From Adineta vaga (taxonomy: Eukaryota > Rotifera): a stretch of 64,000 bases of DNA. The translations under genes and the position numbers were made by a program. Positions 23,108 through 34,759 of this stretch are shown here, piece after piece (position 1 is the stretch's first letter; every line of letters begins with the position of its first letter). The notes below the pieces were generated by a model. That model was given only the letters and a program-made list of their open reading frames with translations, was not told the DNA's origin and ran no database searches. The DNA is taken from NCBI GenBank assembly GCA_021613535.1, contig CP075492.1:14818001-14882000 (forward strand), given 5' to 3'.

Positions 23108-23386
23108 TCAATTGCATCGTCGTCCATTGGCGCAATTTGTGCATCGCTTGCTAGTGAATAGGCATTTATTTCCAATAGTTGCACAAGGTAATCCACCACA
23201 AGTCGGGAGAGAATTACAATCACAAAAGTTGTTCGTACATACACCACCATTGGCACAATCCGCTCCTTCACGAAGACATGGTAAACCGCAAGTAAGTAGA
23301 ATGCGTTTTTCTCTTGCAACAGTATCAGCAATACTACCACTAATCAGAAGAAAAACCAGAACAAATCCTTGAAAGAATAGAGCCAT
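23108..23386 (-). CDS. Small secreted cysteine-rich protein
   Basis: A 92-aa frame from ATG 23386. Residues 1-21 are a classic signal peptide (MALFFQGFVLVFLLISGSIA). The mature part has twelve cysteines in two related halves: CGLPC-x6-C-x5-C-x4-C-x-C, then CGGLPC and a CTNC tail. It recalls EGF-like or knottin repeats of secreted animal peptides, but I cannot place it in a named family. A longer reading from 23467 runs into the terminal repeat of the transposon at 23416 and is not the true start. The transposon end is only about 30 bp upstream of the ATG, so its promoter may be displaced or borrowed. Confidence 0.65.
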   Translation of the reverse strand: MALFFQGFVLVFLLISGSIADTVAREKRILLTCGLPCLREGADCANGGVCTNNFCDCNSLPTCGGLPCATIGNKCLFTSKRCTNCANGRRCN

Positions 23387-23415
23387 AATCAAATAGACGG
23401 ATAATATAGTTACTT

Positions 23416-23452
23416 CCCAAGCAGACAAGCTTTTGGGAAAACGCGTGTAAAC
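23416..23452 (+). repeat. Left terminal inverted repeat of the transposon
   Basis: CCCAAGCAGACAAG, then TTTTG and AAAACGCGTGTAAAC, matching the reverse complement of 33653-33689 at 34 of 37 positions. It lies 30 bp upstream of the ATG of the small secreted Cys-rich gene. Confidence 0.7.
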
Positions 23453-24379
23453 GCTGAAGAATTGCATTATTTCAGTGTTTAAACGCGTGTAGAAAAAAGT
23501 GGCTGTGTAAGCGCAAAGATACTAGCTTTATAGCTGTGAGCACGGGAGAAATTTTTTTGACCGCTATAAAGAGACGTGTAAACAGACTGAATATTGCTTT
23601 TTGTAACGTTTGACTGCCCGGTTCTTATTACAAGTGTGTAAATGTTTGAATATCTCAGATGTCACGCGTTAAATCTTATAGATTTGAATGAAACGAACTT
23701 CATTGTCAATCATAATGATGTACATGCTGGAAAATTGCAACTTCGTGCGTTTTATTTCGGAGAAAATTCTTTTCGCATCCTCCTGGGAAATATCAATGTG
23801 TTAATGTCAAAAAGGAGAAAATTAAATGCGTCTTGACGAATTCAATTCACGTTTACAAACTCTATCAATTTTTTGTTTACGTTACATGTTCAAAATCATA
23901 GTTTCTGCCGGAAAAAGGCGTGTAGATCCGATAAATGCTCCACATCAGAGCGTTTTAACGTATAAGAAAAAAACTCACATGATTATTGGTGTTAAATTAC
24001 CATTGTTATCGATTTAACACATATATCTTCCGTCATCTGTATTTCTAAGCTATGAAAACACATAAATTACTGATGTTTATCTTGATTACATGCTATAGTT
24101 TCTATTACATATTTCAAAACCATTTTTTATAAGTGCTTCAGGTACAGCTTTTCTTGATAAAACAATGATATACATATATAACATATATGAAATGCAAATA
24201 TGATATACATTCATGAAATTCGAAGTGAACTTCAACATATACAGTCCGTCTTTAATTTGACAAGATTGATTTTATCTAAAATAATGATAAAAAGGACTTA
24301 AAGAAAAACAACATATTTTCATGATGAAAAGAATGGTTCAACAAATTATCAGTATAACATGCATAAATGAGTGTTATTT

Positions 24380-27300
24380 TTAGGTGCTTTCAACAATGTT
24401 AGGATAACGAAAGAAATGAAAAACTTCATCACTTTTGCTATAAGCCAGTTTGACAATGATATCGTGTACATTAATTGTAGTCAGATGAGTTGGATTTGTC
24501 ATTTTCCCCCAAAATATGAATGGATTAATTATTTGTTTATTTTTTAATTTAAGAGTATCTCGACTACTAATATCTACTGTATGAAGAATCAGCCGACAAT
24601 CTTGTGCTGATTCATGAATAATAGCAGAAATAAACCCACAGTTAAATTCATTTTGTTTACATTTAAACAATAAACAAGAGTCGGAATTTTTTGTAGTCGA
24701 ACGAGTATTGTATACCGAGAACTGGACATTGTTTTTCCAAAACGTTTGATAAAGCGGCAAGTTCATGAACGAATTGGCGTGTAAGTAGTTCGTGAAACTA
24801 TTATCAAAAGACAACTCTGCTTTTCGACCAAAACGAAGATGGCTGTTTTCATTTATAGATTTTTCAGTTGGTAGCGCTTGACGTTTGGACGAGAATAAAC
24901 GACGCACAAATAATTTTAACGATCGATTAAATGTAAAATTAGTTACTTGTTTCATTGCACTTTGCACAATGTTAATATTATTGAACAATTCTGATATAAT
25001 AAGATTGGGTCCATTGATTGATTGAATAATCGAACCTAAAGTATAAAATATCGAACGTTTGTTCGAAATAAAATAATCATCTTTATCGTTTTGAAACATA
25101 CCAATCGTACTTTCAAAATTGAAGGTAGAGAAGTTTTGCATTGGACCAAAATCTCTCAGAGATTGAGGAATATGTATCATAGAATGTATGACGGATGTCA
25201 TTGTGTTTTCCTTAAAAATACTAGTTTTAGAAAATAAATTAAATTTCAATTGTCAATAACAGTGCTGATTAACGTTATAAAAGCATTAAAAAAATTATCT
25301 GTGATGAGCTTTCAAAATTGGCCTTATGCTATTCCAATTATAGTCAGAAAATACAGGTTATATTTTCTTAAGAACAATGTTTTACATATTTCGATTGCTC
25401 AGAAAACAACACAATTTTTCACCAAACTATTAAATTGCTATATAGTTTTTGATACCAAGAGCTTTTTTCTATAAAAGTTCTTGTGTAAACGATATTGTCG
25501 AAAGCACTTATTATTTATAAGTCCACATATATTCAGTTAACATGTTATAGTGTATTAGATGAGTTGTATAAAGCGTTACTGAAATAGTTATATTCAAATT
25601 TTGAGGAGAAATGAATCAAATGACTAAATGATGATCTGGAGACATTAAATAATCACGAGAAACACAGAGTACAAAATCAAAGCTGTTTATAAATCGTCTT
25701 TTTCTTCACTCATTATCTACTTTTGTATGAGACGTTGAGTATACGAAGTTATTCCTTTCAATGCGATTCACTGTAACCTTGTTATTAGAGGAAAAATATA
25801 TTTAATCATCTACATATTGTAGAGACAATTGTCAGACTATATTATAAATAGTGTTTCGAATGAAATTTAATAGTGTATAAAGACGCGTGAATTTGTCTGG
25901 TATAATCAAAAATATAGTTTTATTTATGTGTTACGTCATACTTGTATGCATATTAACATACTCACTGAATACAATATTGAAAATAAACGATCAAATTCGT
26001 CCAATAAAAATTCAATTGTATCAATTGTATCATCAGCAAGCATAGATGATTCTGATAAAGACATAGCAAACGCGAGAAGCTTCAAGTGTTTGTAATGATG
26101 AGCTGGAAGAAATGGTTCAAAATATCTAAATAAAAATTTTAAAAAGTTTCTTTGCATCTTTAAGAGTACGTTAGCGATGTTTATCTTATTTCTTAATTAA
26201 TAAGCATTTATATATTTTTCATTAGAATAACTACAACTTAACTAAACGAGGGAGTATATTAAATGTCTTTTTAACTAGAATTTTTCCATAAAAGACATTG
26301 TCAAAATGTACTTTCTGTACTAACATATATTTCGTCAGTATAAAAGTGTAGACATGTATGCAATTGATGAAAAAGATACAAACTATGTTTTACAAAATAT
26401 CGTTGTACTTACTGATAGCCAAACAATAATGTTAAACGAAATTCATTTCCTTTGAATGTTTGGAAATGTCTTAATCGAGAAGGTAAATGATATGTGGTGG
26501 TAGGATACCGAATTGAATCAAGTTTTTTTTCGATCAAATTCAAACTTGTTTTTATTGAGTAAGATTTCTTAGGAGTTGTGAACCATATTTCTAATAAACG
26601 CTTCTATTAAATATAATAAAGTGGTAGTTTAATTGGAAATATTCTTTGTAGATAAATTCTTACGAACGTTCCCGAATACACATTGTGAAGAGAATCAGAA
26701 GTAAATGATTGTCCAACATCAAAGTAGGACAAAGTACGCAAAAGACATGGGCCTTGATGTCCACAAGCAGGATCAATAGAGTTCTGTTTTGATTTTGATG
26801 CTTTCTAGAATAAATATAACGAAAAATCTGCTGATAATATTATAGAACCATACTTACTCGTGATAGATTGAATATATGTATATCATATAGATGATTATTT
26901 CGATCTTCAATCACATCCTTTACATCTCTTATGAACACTCGAGTGCTACCTTTTCCTTTTTTCACAGACATACCTTAAATCAAATCATAACTAATAATTG
27001 AGTATATAAATATATTGATTAGTTGGACAAAAGACTTTCGATTTGTTTTTCAGCTTCAATTATACGACTATAATTATATAGTTGAAGATGAAAAATCCAA
27101 AATCTTTTCGATCTAACTGCTACGAAAAATATGCACGATTTAATAGAATATTAATTGAATAACAATTTCGTAAAGCATAGGTAGTTTACGTTTATACAAA
27201 GTTGCACAATTTATGAAACGATTATTCATATAAGAGGAAGACTTAGAACATGATAGTTTATACGATAAAACTAAGTAAAAATAAAATGATTTTTATCTAC

Positions 27301-28705
27301 TTGATAACTTTAAACATAAAGGTATTTTGATTTCTATTGTGTCCTTCAGTGATCGTGATTCAATAAATAATCGTTCTTTTTACTCGTAGAATCTTACTTA
27401 GAATTCAGGATATGTAACTATGAATTCCAATTTTAGTCATAAAAATAGCAAAAAACTATAATAAATCACCTTTTATGGTACAGCGCACACAACTATAGTA
27501 TCCTGTTGGATCATTGATGTTCATCAGTAAAGCTTGTGCTGGCTTGTCAAGTGCCGCGGCAATTAGAAAACCATGTACCTTTACGAAATTCTCATTTAAA
27601 TTAGGCGGACATATATAAAAACCAAGTTCGAGTTGTTTCAATTCATGCACCCATTCAGATATGAAACTTTGAAATTCATACTTTTTCGGCTTGTTACTAC
27701 CCATAGATATAGAACAAATGATAATGTTATTGTTGTTAAATCTTATCTTTCGAGGTAGCTCATTTATAACCATCGACGTTATCCAAACTGATCGACTAAA
27801 CTTTTTGATAACGACACCGTCACTATTCAAAAGAAAAGTTACTATTTGTTTATTTGGATCCAATAATCGTTCTTTTAAAACAATATTTCGACGAATGTGA
27901 CTTTCTTGAACATCTGATACTCCTAAATGATATTTTCCATTGCACTCTGGTAAAATGGTATGGCGTTCTAATATTGATATTATTTGAGGTAAAAGCCGAA
28001 ATGTACATAATGTTGTTGGAGTAGAATGAAAGCCAGTTTTTAAGTTACAACTTTCGTTCTCACATTTGGATGAACTAGTCCCTCTATAACTACATTGTGG
28101 ACAAACAAAAACCTTTTTGCTTTGTAAAATATTTTCCTGCTTTTTTATAAGATATTTTTCGATAGTACGAAAATCTGTAGGAACATTTTTAACGCCAAGT
28201 ACACTTAGCAAATGACAAAAGTCGTTGACACATGATTTGGATAGATTGTGTCTATGTCGTAAAAGGGCAATAGCGATCGATATTTCTTCGCAACTAGGTA
28301 TAGATGATTGAGCATCATTGACAGTACATTGATCTTCTGCATGTTCATTCTGTATATCATCAATATCATTATCATCATCTAAATATGGATAATCAACTAC
28401 AACGGTGTCATCACGCATTATTGAATCCGTTTGCATTTGCGCCTCATCTCCGTCTACCATAATTGAATTATCTGCCAGATCATTGATATCATCTGGTTCA
28501 GTATTGTGGTTCACATTTATTCTGTGTTTTTATGATAACTATTAAAACAAATATATACTTTATTATGCACTTACTCAATATCGTGTGGATCAATCGAAAT
28601 AATGGTCGACAGTAAATTGTTTCTCGCAAGACGTTCAGTAGCAGCCCGTAACTGTCGAGCAATAGCTTTAGCAGGACGTAATGGACATTCATTATTACCA
28701 TGCAT
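24380..28705 (-). CDS. tnp2-like (CACTA-type) transposase
   Basis: Exons, in gene order: 28705-28575, 28521-27470, 26973-26858, 26804-26664, 26603-26413, 26125-25966, 25210-24380. The phases fit and give 873 aa. An acidic N-terminus leads to a zinc ribbon (Cys184, 187, 197, 202). A core like that of animal tnp2/DUF4218-type transposases follows: SDG at about 277-279, SVWITSMVINELP, a GYYSCVRC turn followed by KKGKGSTRVF, then GPCLLRTLSYFDVG with DSLHNVY, YHLPSRLRHF, and a C-terminal HIPQSLRDFGPMQNFSTFNFE block. These proteins cut and paste the element through acidic residues of an RNase H fold; I did not assign the triad. Introns range from 53 to 753 bp, longer than in host genes. No stop or frameshift is visible. 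Confidence 0.8.
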
Positions 28706-29241
28706 TGTTATAATCTAGATCATATATATATATATATATGAATATATAAACAATATTAAACTCAATTGATTAAAATATAATCTAATATTTCAATAGAAAT
28801 AAACGAATTTTATTCTCTTTTTGTTCGTTAATTCGGTTAAGCAAAAATTCCTTTTCAATAGAATTTGTTAGAAGATAATCTTCGTCGTTTAGCTATATTA
28901 TTATAAGTGATCAAACCCAAAGCATGTATTCTTGATTATCTGCTGTACCATTGAGATTTTTTTATACGAATTTTTCTGTATATTCGCATTCAATATTGAA
29001 ACATCGATATAAGTAAAGCTGTATATCCTAGGAATAAATTTAAAAAATTCGTAGTTTTAGATCAATTAAACTTTTAATAAGCAATAGAAAAATCAATGTA
29101 AATATTATAATGAACTTTTGGAAGTAAAAAAAACACCACGAAGAGCAGAAGAATTAAACGAATAATATAAGTAATCAAATTCAATAGAAAAGGAAATAAA
29201 AGATGCGGAGTACATAAGAAGAATAGAACATTAGTATGTTA

Positions 29242-30903
29242 TTATTCGTCTTCTTCTTCTTCTTCTTCATCATCATCATCAATTTCAAGAAGATGTTCAT
29301 CTTCTTCGTCATCATATTCGTCCTGATCATCGTCTTCATTTTCTTCACCAATAAACTCATCATCTGCATTGAAATCACTAACCATATGTTCATTTGATTC
29401 ATGTGTTTCATTTGCATCCAAATCGTGATTACCTGGTAAATCATCTGATCGTTGTTGATCATGTTGTTGCATTCGGCGCAACTCGCACATTGCACTGCGG
29501 ATGCTGGTGCCAATAGCTTTGCGCATATCGGCCATGCTAAAACTCAGATTTCGGTGTAGAGTACGTACGTAATCTAGAATAAGAGAATATATATATCTAT
29601 TAAAAAATTGAAAATTTACTGTAGATATTTGTTAATTGTTCATCTGGAACTGATAAAATCGATCGACAATGCGCTCGACTACTGATTGTAGGATATAACA
29701 AACGAAAAAGCTTGAGAGAAGATTTCTGAGGCGTACGAGCTAAAACTGTTGCAAGACTAGCAGGATCAACACCTAAATCCTCTCCGATCTGATCCAAAGT
29801 GCGTCCGTCACCGGTAAACATTCCGTTGCTATTTAAAATGTCCATTAGTTCTCGTATCCATTCAATAACATCAGCTGTTGGACGAGCTAAAAGCAAAAAT
29901 AATGAATGAAGAATGCTACCAAGCTAAACTAGAAGATACTGAATAGTCTGTCAAAGTTACTAAGATAATATAGGAAAGTATTTTATATTTTATCATACAA
30001 CTTTTAGGTTGGAAATAGCTTTCTCAATCTTCGCAACAAGTTTTTTTTTGAAAATTAAATTTGAAAACTAATGAAAAAATTTTAACATACGAATACTGGT
30101 TGCTTTTAAAGTAGCCATTTGGCTCTTTAAAATAGCGTAATCTTTCCTCCATTCTTCTGCCAACGCTTTTTCTTTCAAATAAAGGCGTTTAAGTTCACGG
30201 TATTCTAATGTACCCTCAATATGTGAAGAAATCGAATTGCTACTTGATGTTGATGTTGTTGATTGATTCAAAAATGCATTACACAAGTTAGAAGATTGAC
30301 CACGATCGGGAATTTGTGTCAAACTATTTTCAATGAAAAAAGTATTAAAACTTTTCATATCACAAGTTTTATCTACATTGATGTATTACCATTTCGATAC
30401 TTGTTTCTTAGCTGTTGAAGGTGTTACAGTTGGTCTAATAATAATCGAGCAATGCATAAATGAAATACTGAAAAAAGTACTAACTGTGATCGTGAATTTG
30501 CTGATGCACGATTATGAATATTATTTACACGACAATCTTCTAATTCAAGATCAACTGGTTCAGCAGGTAATGTTTTATTCGTATCAGTACGAGATTTGTC
30601 ATTGTTGTTTATCGAGATTGGTTTATTTTTCAAAGATGGAGATGATGAAAATGAAATGGTAGGTTGAGATTGTACGTTTGACATATTAGTTAAACTATTT
30701 TCACGACAAGTATTATTAAATCTATTTATTTTCGAACGTTGAGTAAGTTTACTGGATGTTTCTTTATCGAAAGTAGAAATATGATTATTATCTGTAGAAA
30801 CATTATTTTCCTTATCGTTCGAAACACCTGTTGATCGATTACGTTTTGATTGAGATGACATAAGATCTCGATTATTGTTAATTGAGGCATTGGATCGTTT
30901 CAT
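29242..30903 (-). CDS. BEN-domain protein carried by the transposon
   Basis: Exons 30903-30531, 30372-30091, 29886-29620 and 29573-29242 join in phase to 417 aa; the first junction is the least certain. Residues 1-125 are a Ser/Asn/Lys-rich disordered region. A coiled coil lies near 180-215 (LKRLYLKEKALAEEWRKDY). A BEN-like domain covers about 220-310 (WIRELMDIL, LGVDPASLATVLARTPQKS, FRLLYPTISSRAHC), and the tail is highly acidic (Asp/Glu runs). BEN domains bind DNA and chromatin in animal regulators, and are known in some transposons. Here the gene is oriented like the transposase and lies inside the same terminal repeats, so an accessory DNA-binding role in transposition is a fair inference. 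Confidence 0.65.
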
Positions 30904-31922
30904 AGTCAATAAGATACAAGAAAATGTATCAACTAATACAATTATAAGAAATAATATCGCCTATGACGTTAAGAGGAATCTTTTCTCGATGAACGTTAAT
31001 AACTAAAAGATAATCTGAAAAACAATAGTAGTAAATTAATTAAGTAATCGTTAAAAATCAAAATACTTTAGAGAGAAGTGAATAAGTGAAAAGTAATATA
31101 GATAAAGAGATTTTCCCATGGAAAATAAATGCGATATCCCAGTGATCATCGAGCCTTATATACTATCATCCGTCCCACTGAACAAAGGCAACAAATACAC
31201 GAACAACAATGCTTACAACATTTTGCCTATATGCATACAAAGCACTGTGGAAAATTTCGTCTATATCCCTGCAGTTAGACGTAGAATATTTCGCCTTGGT
31301 GCATACAATGCTCTATACAATATTTCGCCGAGCATTCTTCCAAGCAAACGTAAACAAAAGTAACTAGTTCTATATCGTATCATCTATTTAGTCCAAGTAA
31401 AATCTTAAATCACTTTTCGAATGCGCCAATAGCAACCAACATCGTTCTTTATGACCAGAACTTTTATAAATAATTTTCAATTAATTTAATTAATTATATC
31501 CATACTAAACAAAAGCCTGATTCTATTAGTTCTTTGAAATTAATTTATAAACGGTTTCAAGATTTTTTCATGCCCGTACAATGGCGACATTATAATCGAT
31601 AATATTTTCAATCAAAGCATTTTTTCTCTTTTATAACAGCATCCTTTTCATTTTACATTAAGATCATAAAACAAGCGCCCACACAGCAAATAATGTAAAG
31701 TACTACTGAGCTTTATCTTATTTGACTAATTTCACTCATAACGTAAACAGTATTTATCAACCTGTATTACATTCCCAGAAACCATGCCTAAAAATCGTCA
31801 ATACAGTTTTTCAAAACCAATGCACTATCTCGCCTAAATCATTTACTTACTAAAGGCCCCTCAACTTGTATAAGACACATCAACTGACTACCTTTAAATG
31901 AATCATCTCTATTCATTTTACA

Positions 31923-32275
31923 CACTGTAAAAAAAGCGCGGAATAGTAAACTCTTTTTAGGGGTTTATTAACCTTATAAGTCATAGGAAGGGTATTTTAT
32001 ACGTTGTACTTTCGTATACCCTTAAAGGGTTCATTACCTTCATAAACCCTCGAAAACCGCTTTTCTTTTCCACGTTTTCTCTAAAAGGGTACATGAATGC
32101 TCATCTACCTTAAAGGATTTATGGAAGTGCAACGTATAAGAAACCCTTACCAACGTTTATGAAAACAAGTGTTTATGAGAGGGTATCTTACGTTCATAAA
32201 ACCAAAAAAGGGTTCATGTCGCGACTATCAATCCTTTTCGAGGGTTTGTAATTCGACGCTTTCTTTTTTACAGTG
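31923..32275. mobile_element. CACTG-ended MITE with repeated AAAGGGTT words
   Basis: Starts CACTGTAAAAAAAGCG and ends with the complement, CGCTTTCTTTTTTACAGTG. The first 12 bases of the termini are identical, and a 3-base indel precedes a shared AGCG. A CA dinucleotide flanks both ends. The 353-bp interior has no gene but at least nine AAAGGGTT/GAGGGTT/AACCCT-type words in both orientations, which look like subterminal transposase-binding sites. CACTG ends plus such repeats are typical of non-autonomous CACTA elements. It is nested in the larger transposon. Confidence 0.75.
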
Positions 32276-32699
32276 CAGCATTCAGCCGAACTCTCTTCTT
32301 TGTTCTATATCCATTCATTGGACAGATGCATTGCCTGAATCGTATTTTTACTCTCGATGTTTCTTCTCTCTCAATCAATTGCCTTTTCCCTCTCTACACC
32401 CAGGCCAAATTCACCGAATACGATGAAAATTTGTCCAAAGTGTTGGAACCACCAAGGAATCTGTCGCATCCTCTAAAAATCCGATATATTCCACATAGGA
32501 TTTGATGAAAGTCGACTCATGGAATGTCCGTCCTAAGCAATGCATCCTTCATCATTAACCGCCCAGTCCCCGAAAATCCATAAGACAATCCAAAACACGG
32601 TTTTGGATTCTTTTCAAAACCTCTACCTAACTTTTTATAACATTTCATCTGCTCTTCCACCTAAACTTGACGAATATTCATAAAATTGCTTCTTAGCTT

Positions 32700-32910
32700 A
32701 CTTCTGGTTTCCTTTTCCTCTCAGTTGTTCAACTTAATCAGTTGTTTGCTACTAGTCTAATAAAAAAAACACTCCGTTGATAGTTATGCATGTCACCTCT
32801 GGTTTCGTTTTCCTCAGTTGTTCAACTTAATCAGTTGTTTGTTACTAGTCTAATAAAAAAAACACTTCGTTGATAGTTATGCATGTCACCTCTGGTTTCG
32901 TTTTCCTCTC
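32700..32910. repeat. 93-bp tandem repeat, about 2.2 copies
   Basis: A unit beginning AGTTGTTCAACTTAATCAG starts at 32723 and again at 32816. The copies differ at only a few positions (GCTACT versus GTTACT, CTCCG versus CTTCG). A third partial copy of the TCTGGTTTCGTTTTCCTC part precedes 32910. It lies in the right arm of the transposon. Confidence 0.8.
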
Positions 32911-33652
32911 AGTTTCCCAAGCTGTTTATTTGTTCGTTTGAGTTAAGAAGAAATAATGATTATGTATGTGTAAATACAAAGTCCTACTCTTTTCGATCTT
33001 CATGGTGGAAATATGTGGATACGGAAGTGGGAAGGGGAGCATAAGTTTGCAGTGAACACGTTGAAAGTTCAGAAGTATGATTAGATGGATTTATTTCATA
33101 CGGAGAGTTTTCACTTTGTATTAGCGTTCAACAGTTGGATTACTGGTGGTCGAAAAACGCTTGGTTATTATAAATGAGATTGCGATTATTCATGTTGATC
33201 GTGCAAATGATCAGAATGCTTGTTGTGTTGTAGATAGTGCGTTTTCACACTTTATTATTCTAGCCGTTTTCATCTGACAATTGAGGTTCCCGACCAGGGT
33301 CGTAAAACTCGATTAATATCTTAAGAAAAACACGTGTGAGTTTTTAAAATGTGTATGCTGCATATTTTTCTTATAGTGAAGAAGTATTTCTTTTGCACGT
33401 TTACTTTTTATGGGCGTTTTTGGTTGATGGTTGCGGTTCCCGATTGAGCATTGGAAACGCAGTAAAAATAGTGGTGAGGAAACGCTATCATTTTGTACGC
33501 GTTTTTTATACCGCAAAATTACATGGGGTTACTTGTGGCAAATTTGAGCAATTATCAAAGTATATCGTGTGTTGACGTTTTCTTTTTATGCGTTTTCCGA
33601 TGATCATCGGGAACCGCGACTGGCATCCATACACGACCTAAAAGTAGCTACT

Positions 33653-33689
33653 GTTTACACGCGTTTTTTCAAAATCTTGTCTGCTTGGG
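33653..33689 (-). repeat. Right terminal inverted repeat of the transposon
   Basis: GTTTACACGCGTTTT through CTTGTCTGCTTGGG at 33653-33689, the inverted partner of 23416-23452. The GGG end faces outward and is followed by TTATAAG. Confidence 0.7.
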
Positions 33690-34759
33690 TTATAAGAAAC
33701 GAAATTGACTGCAAGAGAAAGACGGTCGTTCCTTTTATATTTCAGTCGAGAAAGCGTTTCGAGGGCTCTTCGAATAATTATGACTTCCAAACAAATAAAA
33801 TTCTAATTTTTTGAATTTATTTTTATTGAAGTGTTTATTTTCACAATCAATTAATTATTTTATTATTTCAAAAAAATGAAAATATTTGTTTTAGTTCTTC
33901 TACTTGACATTTATTATAATCAGAACGTTAATATTTATATATCGAAGAAAATATTATATGATCCTCTTAATATTACTGTTATTTATACAGATCGATTAAT
34001 AAATATGAAACGCACTGAATGAATTTGCAGATATAATGAAAATCAAGTTATATAAGTTTGTCAAAGACGAACTGAGGGGTAACAAGTTCGACTCACTTCT
34101 TCCCATAGACCATGACAAATGAACATTTGAATCTTCTAGGAATCACGCGAACATATGTTTTTTCATAATTAATTCTCATTATTTTCAAAATCAGTCGAAC
34201 ATATGCAGACGATTATTAAGATATGATATCAACATACTTACATAAATCGTTAATGATGATACGTGTGGTAATATTTCTAGTATATATGATATAGCATTAG
34301 TGATGATGACATCTAACATTCTTCATAGTTTTCTTTCTTTCTTTCTTTCTTTTTATCGGAGAGAAAGGAAAGATCATGTGACTAAAACTATCCATAACCG
34401 GTATATATATGTTGATTCGTGAATGGATAAATCTTGTCATTCTGATCAATTTTAACTTTAAAATTTTCTACTTACATCGGGTGAAACCTGGCGATTTTAT
34501 ATTTATACTGTATAACTTGATAGACAAACGACAAATTATTTTCGAAGATCATCATTATAGACTTCAAATAGTATTTATGTGTTTGAAATCAAGTCTGAAG
34601 TGTATGAATCATTTTTTTTTCTATTAGAAAATGAGTCACTTTTATATTCTTTATCTTCTATCAACAATAGATAAATGGATGCGTATAAATACGCTGAAGA
34701 GCAAACAAAACTATAGCTTCTTCAACTCAACAAAGTCCGTTTTCATTTAATGACAAACA
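33690..34759. other. Intergenic stretch with a CTTT microsatellite
   Basis: About 1.1 kb of AT-rich DNA between the transposon end and the GTPase-kinase gene. A (CTTT)n run is at about 34332-34352. The last 100 bp are the likely promoter and 5' leader of the next gene. No coding frame is credible. Confidence 0.5.

Larger units (their letters stand above)
30904..33652. other. Transposon right arm, no further gene seen
   Basis: About 2.7 kb between the BEN gene and the right terminal repeat. It holds a nested CACTG-ended MITE (31923-32275), a 93-bp tandem repeat (32700-32910) and GC-richer DNA with repeated CGTTTTC and GGTTCCCGA words from 33250. An 81-codon frame at 31118-31363 and several shorter ones lack any recognisable feature. 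Confidence 0.5.
23416..33689 (-). mobile_element. Putative 10.3-kb CACTA/tnp2-like DNA transposon with BEN-domain gene
   Basis: Bounded by 37-bp terminal inverted repeats (23416-23452 and 33653-33689; 34 of 37 match, outer end CCCAAGCAGACAAG). Between them lie two multi-exon genes on the minus strand: a seven-exon tnp2-like transposase (24380-28705) and a four-exon BEN-domain protein (29242-30903). About 1 kb inside the left end and 0.7 kb inside the right end there are many related words (ACGCGTGTAAAC, GTTTACACGCG, GGGAACCGCG, GGTTCCCGA), as expected of subterminal binding sites in CACTA-type elements. A TT dinucleotide flanks both ends and may be the target duplication. The termini are not the canonical CACTA. 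All splice phases of the transposase work, so it may be recently active. Confidence 0.65.

Noticed and set aside
23108-23467. A 119-codon reading of the small Cys-rich gene starting at 23467
   Set aside because: Its first 27 codons lie over the transposon terminal repeat (the same peptide pattern recurs in the right repeat near 33650). The ATG at 23386 is followed directly by a signal peptide.
24380-30903. A viral origin for the BEN-domain gene and its neighbour
   Set aside because: BEN domains do occur in some viruses, but the adjoining gene is a transposase, introns are abundant and terminal inverted repeats enclose both.
31118-31363. An 81-codon frame in the transposon right arm
   Set aside because: No recognisable domain, no splice partners and a composition like its surroundings; left as non-coding.
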